Shown here: positions 61,654-64,000 of the stretch, piece by piece
How the letters are laid out: every line of letters begins with the position of its first letter
How positions within the stretch are numbered: the first letter of the stretch is position 1
Made by a program: the position numbers and the translations under genes
The notes under the pieces: generated by a model
Told to the model about the DNA's origin: nothing
The model's database searches: none
What the model saw: only the letters and a program-made list of their open reading frames with translations
Assembly (NCBI RefSeq): GCF_004331435.1
Contig: NZ_SJKA01000006.1
Coordinates: 1-64,000 of the forward strand
DNA: 64,000 bases
Direction of reading: 5' to 3'
DNA from: Kribbella sindirgiensis
GTDB taxonomy: Bacteria; Actinomycetota; Actinomycetes; Propionibacteriales; Kribbellaceae

Positions 61654-62628
61654 CTACCGGTCGTGAACCCGTGGACCGCACCAGTCGATGACCGTGCGGG
61701 CGTAATCGGCGGGGACTTCGAACGGTGGCGCGTGACCCACGCGGTGGAGGACCACCAGGTTCCAGTCGGGCCGCTGCGCCGTCCAGTCATCGATCGACGC
61801 CCGGGGGATGAGGCGATCCTCATCGCCGCAGACAAGGAGAGTCGGCGACGCGACCCGGCGCATCGCGTGGAGCACGGGTCGCCGCCGGACGAACATCAGC
61901 GACATCAGCGAGGCGTACACCGTGACCGCGCCTCCCAAACGGGTCGGCTCGACCGCCGACATCTCTTCCCGCAGAAGACCGGCGATTTCCGGCGACATTC
62001 TCGTCAGGTCACCGCCCGTATTCCATCTTCTGCCCGCAATCGACGCGGGATCGTCCAGGACCCGCAGCTGCGCTGCGAGGAGGCGCCGCCCCGAAACGCG
62101 CAGCAGCACAAGGGCGACCGGAGCGACGATGGCCAACCCCGCCCTGCCGAGGGTTTGCCACATCCGCGCCTCGCCGTCGCTCAGCGGGGGAGGCAGTGCC
62201 GGATCCACCAACACGAGCCCGCGGACCCGTTCGGGTGCCTGGTCGGCGAACAGCAGTGCAATCATCCCGCCCGCGGACCAGCCGTGAACCACGACTCGAT
62301 CGAGCTCGAGTGCCTCAGCGAAATCGAGCAGGAACAGCGCGTTGGCTTCGACGCCGGCCGCGCGCCGGTTCGGCAGCGCGGTGTGGCCGGCGATCGTGCC
62401 GGGCAGGTCTACCGCGATCGCGTGTGCGCGTGGTCGCAGTTCCGCGAGTACATCCAGCCAGTTCGAGGCGCTGTTGGCCGGGTTGGGAACGAGCAGGTGA
62501 ACCGGCGCTTCTGACGTCCGCGTCTGATCAGTTACCAGGTAGTGCACCTTCGTGCCGTGCACATCGACTGTCTCGCTGCGAATTCCGGACCAGCGAGCCG
62601 CGCGCTCACCCCAGTCGGTGTACTGCAC
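61654..62628 (-). CDS. alpha/beta hydrolase
   Basis: 324-residue alpha/beta-hydrolase-fold protein. Nucleophile Ser in 'VVHGWSAGGMIAL', probable acid Asp in 'TLLVCGDEDRLIPRAS' and His in 'VLHRVGHAPPFEVP'. Oxyanion region 'LLVPNPANSASNWLDVLAEL' replaces the common HG motif. Cytoplasmic by sequence. Substrate (ester, epoxide or other) cannot be told. Its gene stands alone. Confidence 0.85.
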   Translation of the reverse strand: MQYTDWGERAARWSGIRSETVDVHGTKVHYLVTDQTRTSEAPVHLLVPNPANSASNWLDVLAELRPRAHAIAVDLPGTIAGHTALPNRRAAGVEANALFLLDFAEALELDRVVVHGWSAGGMIALLFADQAPERVRGLVLVDPALPPPLSDGEARMWQTLGRAGLAIVAPVALVLLRVSGRRLLAAQLRVLDDPASIAGRRWNTGGDLTRMSPEIAGLLREEMSAVEPTRLGGAVTVYASLMSLMFVRRRPVLHAMRRVASPTLLVCGDEDRLIPRASIDDWTAQRPDWNLVVLHRVGHAPPFEVPADYARTVIDWCGPRVHDR

Positions 62629-62968
62629 TACCCCAGGCTACGCCCGCCGAGAGGGGCTTGAGTCGAACTCGCCGCCGCTCTGCGCTCGACGACACCAACC
62701 GCTTGTCCAACTCGTCGACTACCTACTGCTGGGTCTGACTCGGCATCCATCCGCGAACGCCGCGTGCCTGGTGGCGGCAGTGTCACAGTTGTTACCTCGA
62801 AGCGAGCCGCGCGCATCCGCCTCGGACGAGCAGCGAGCACATCCTGTCTTCGGAGGCGTTCGTCTCCCTGCAGGACCCAAAAAGATACAGCTCCAGCCGA
62901 TCCTGAGTGAGCGGGCGGGATGTGCTTACGCGCATCCCGCCCACTTGGTCTGATCGCAGTTGTGGGGA
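62629..62968. other. 340-bp intergenic region, mostly featureless
   Basis: Between the alpha/beta hydrolase start and the Asp23 stop. Apart from the hairpin at 62913-62942 I see no gene, RNA or repeat. A GTTCGACTC string on the minus strand near 62660 resembles a tRNA T-loop but lacks the rest of a tRNA. Confidence 0.5.
62913..62942 (-). terminator. 13-bp stem hairpin downstream of the Asp23 operon
   Basis: gggcgggatgtgc (62913-62925) pairs with gcgcatcccgccc (62930-62942) around the 4-base loop ttac, with one mismatch/wobble. It starts 27 bases after the stop of the Asp23 gene on the minus strand, the right place to end the sigma/anti-sigma/Asp23 transcript. Confidence 0.7.
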
Positions 62969-63334
62969 TCAGAGGTGGTGTGGTTCCAGATCGATCTCGA
63001 CGATGCGGACGCGGACGTGAGGAATCTCGCCGGTGGTTGCTTCGACAGCGGCGGTGATGGCGGTGTGTACATCGGCGCCGACGTCGGTCGCGTGGTGGTT
63101 CAAGGCCGAGACGACGCGGACGTCGATGCGGACGGAGCCTTCGGGATGCAGGTCGACATCGACGCCGGCGACGTCTACGACCGGCTTGCCGGTGCCGCGT
63201 TGCCAGGCCTGGGCTGCGATCTGTTTGACGAGCCCGACGAGCCCCGGCTGTAGGCGGATCACCCCCGGGACTGCGCGGGCTGCCGCGGCAGCGACCTCCG
63301 CAATCCGTTGCATCTCAGGCTCGGCCTGACTCAT
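62969..63334 (-). CDS. Asp23/Gls24-family envelope stress protein
   Basis: 121-residue Asp23-domain protein: 'EVAAAAARAVPGVIRLQPG' at the N-terminus, then 'DVAGVDVDLHPEGSVRIDV' and 'VGADVHTAITAAVEATTGE'. Members are membrane-associated envelope-homeostasis factors in Gram-positives. The start overlaps the preceding gene's stop by four bases. Confidence 0.88.
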   Translation of the reverse strand: MSQAEPEMQRIAEVAAAAARAVPGVIRLQPGLVGLVKQIAAQAWQRGTGKPVVDVAGVDVDLHPEGSVRIDVRVVSALNHHATDVGADVHTAITAAVEATTGEIPHVRVRIVEIDLEPHHL

Positions 63335-63897
63335 TGCTGATCCGTCCAGACGTCGACGATCTCGAAATCGAGTTCAGCGACCTCGAAGCCGGCCTGGGCA
63401 CGAACCGCCGACACGACCCGTTCCCGGGCGAGCTCGAGCGCGGCGACCCGCCCGGAGCCGTACCTCAGCGCGACGGTCATCGACACCGTCAAGGTGTCGG
63501 GCTGGTCGGTCACCAGCTCGATTCGGCAGTGCCTGGCTCTGATCCCGGCGACTCCGTCGACCGCGTAGCGCAGTACTGCAGCCAGCGCCGAAACTGACAG
63601 GTCGACCTGCGCTGCGCCCGTCGGAAGCGCGAGCGTCCGGCCGAGACTCAAGTCCGCGCGGACCGCCGACATGACGCGGTCCAGCAGCCCGGCCGGAACC
63701 TCGGCCGGGTCGTCGATCAGGAACGCGGTGGCGTCGGCGAGTTGCCCGAGGCTGGCGCGCGCCGTCCGGCAGTGTGGGCAGTCCTTGAGATGCGCGGTCG
63801 TTCTACCGCTGTCGAGATCGTCCCAGACGTCTTCCACGGTGCGCCCGCAGGCTAGCGGGTGCAGGTCGGTCACCGGGTTGCCGGGTGTCATCTCCAT
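63331..63897 (-). CDS. zinc-finger anti-sigma-like protein fused to an Asp23-like domain
   Basis: 188 residues. The first ~50 residues carry an anti-sigma-type zinc finger: 'RTVEDVWDDLDSGRTTAHLK' followed by the H-x3-C-x2-C motif in 'HLKDCPHCRTARASLG'. The C-terminal 100 residues resemble Asp23 ('VAGIRARHCRIELVTDQPDT', 'ALELARERVVSAVRAQAGFE'). Position directly after a sigma-factor gene, overlapping it by ten bases, supports an anti-sigma role. No membrane segment, so it would be a soluble regulator. Confidence 0.75.
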   Translation of the reverse strand: MEMTPGNPVTDLHPLACGRTVEDVWDDLDSGRTTAHLKDCPHCRTARASLGQLADATAFLIDDPAEVPAGLLDRVMSAVRADLSLGRTLALPTGAAQVDLSVSALAAVLRYAVDGVAGIRARHCRIELVTDQPDTLTVSMTVALRYGSGRVAALELARERVVSAVRAQAGFEVAELDFEIVDVWTDQQ

Positions 63898-64000
63898 GGC
63901 TTCATCACCTCCGCGAGCTCGGCGCGGGCTCTGGCTATTCGTCCTCGTACCGCGGTGGGCGTCGTACCGACCAACTCGGCGATCTCGTGGTACGAGCGGC
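63888..64000 (-). CDS. RNA polymerase sigma factor, C-terminal end (partial)
   Basis: Only the last 36 residues are in the window; the 5' part lies beyond base 64000. 'SYHEIAELVGTTPTAVRGRI' followed by 'ARARAELAEV' is the region-4 helix-turn-helix of an ECF-type sigma factor that reads the -35 element. The stop overlaps the start of the zinc-finger/Asp23 gene by ten bases, giving a coupled sigma/anti-sigma pair. Confidence 0.8.
   Translation of the reverse strand, partial: RSYHEIAELVGTTPTAVRGRIARARAELAEVMKPWR

Noticed and set aside
62655..62725. tRNA-like T-loop string GTTCGACTC on the minus strand
   Set aside because: Only a 3-bp stem can form around it; no acceptor or anticodon arm was found.

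Overview
High-GC actinomycete DNA. Codon bias, overlapping ATGA/GTGA gene junctions, a mycothiol-type maleylpyruvate isomerase family protein, an ANTAR protein, ROK/LacI/GntR/AraC regulators beside secreted glycosidases, and an Asp23/anti-sigma set all fit a soil or rhizosphere Nocardioidaceae/Kribbellaceae-like bacterium. The genus (Kribbella is my best guess) is inference. No rRNA, tRNA, CRISPR array or phage was seen.

Layout. 1-421: the right end of an IS630-type element. 418-7155: mixed housekeeping and surface genes (MPI-family protein, membrane protein, two lipoproteins, AraC, SDR, ANTAR, YbaY-like) plus a decayed RibD-like pseudogene. 7183-9015: an astacin-type metalloprotease fused to seven 49-residue repeats and interrupted by one in-frame TGA. 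9203-12651: a GH5-like glycosidase, FAD oxidoreductase and divergent AraC. 12671-23118: a LacI-controlled locus with an ABC sugar importer, a sugar dehydrogenase/epimerase and two secreted paralogous clan GH-A glycosidases. 23076-34831: a fucoside locus with GH36 alpha-galactosidase, GntR, L-fuconate dehydratase, GH95 and GH29 alpha-L-fucosidases and an Lpl-type ABC importer. 34834-36212: a pterin-dehydratase/VOC fusion divergent from a shrunken WYL-type regulator. 36407-45818: a nine-gene operon with two sulfatases, a complete ABC importer, a ROK regulator, an enolase-superfamily enzyme and an SDR. 45900-49154: a second, closely related ROK regulator divergent from a GH51 arabinofuranosidase. 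49322-64000: general genes (alcohol dehydrogenase, CinA/PncC, secreted protein, Ca2+/Na+ antiporter, TetR plus ABC exporter, ArsB/NhaD carrier with CBS protein, TrkA/TrkH, hydrolase, Asp23 pair, and the end of a sigma factor gene).

How it fits together. From 9 to 49 kb the window is a run of carbohydrate-utilisation loci, each with its own importer and/or regulator. Secreted glycosidases release oligosaccharides, ABC importers take them in, and enzymes without signal peptides finish them (desulfation, defucosylation, then oxidation/dehydration). No sugar kinase is present, so non-phosphorylative oxidation is the likely route. The most interesting system is the sulfatase/ROK operon. Its ROK regulator and the neighbouring GH51 ROK regulator have lost the same two sugar-binding motifs, and each locus has a near-identical operator laid over the -10 box of a TTGACA-17-TAnCTT promoter. 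Together they look like a paired regulatory circuit for an unusual, possibly sulfated or acidic, sugar ligand.
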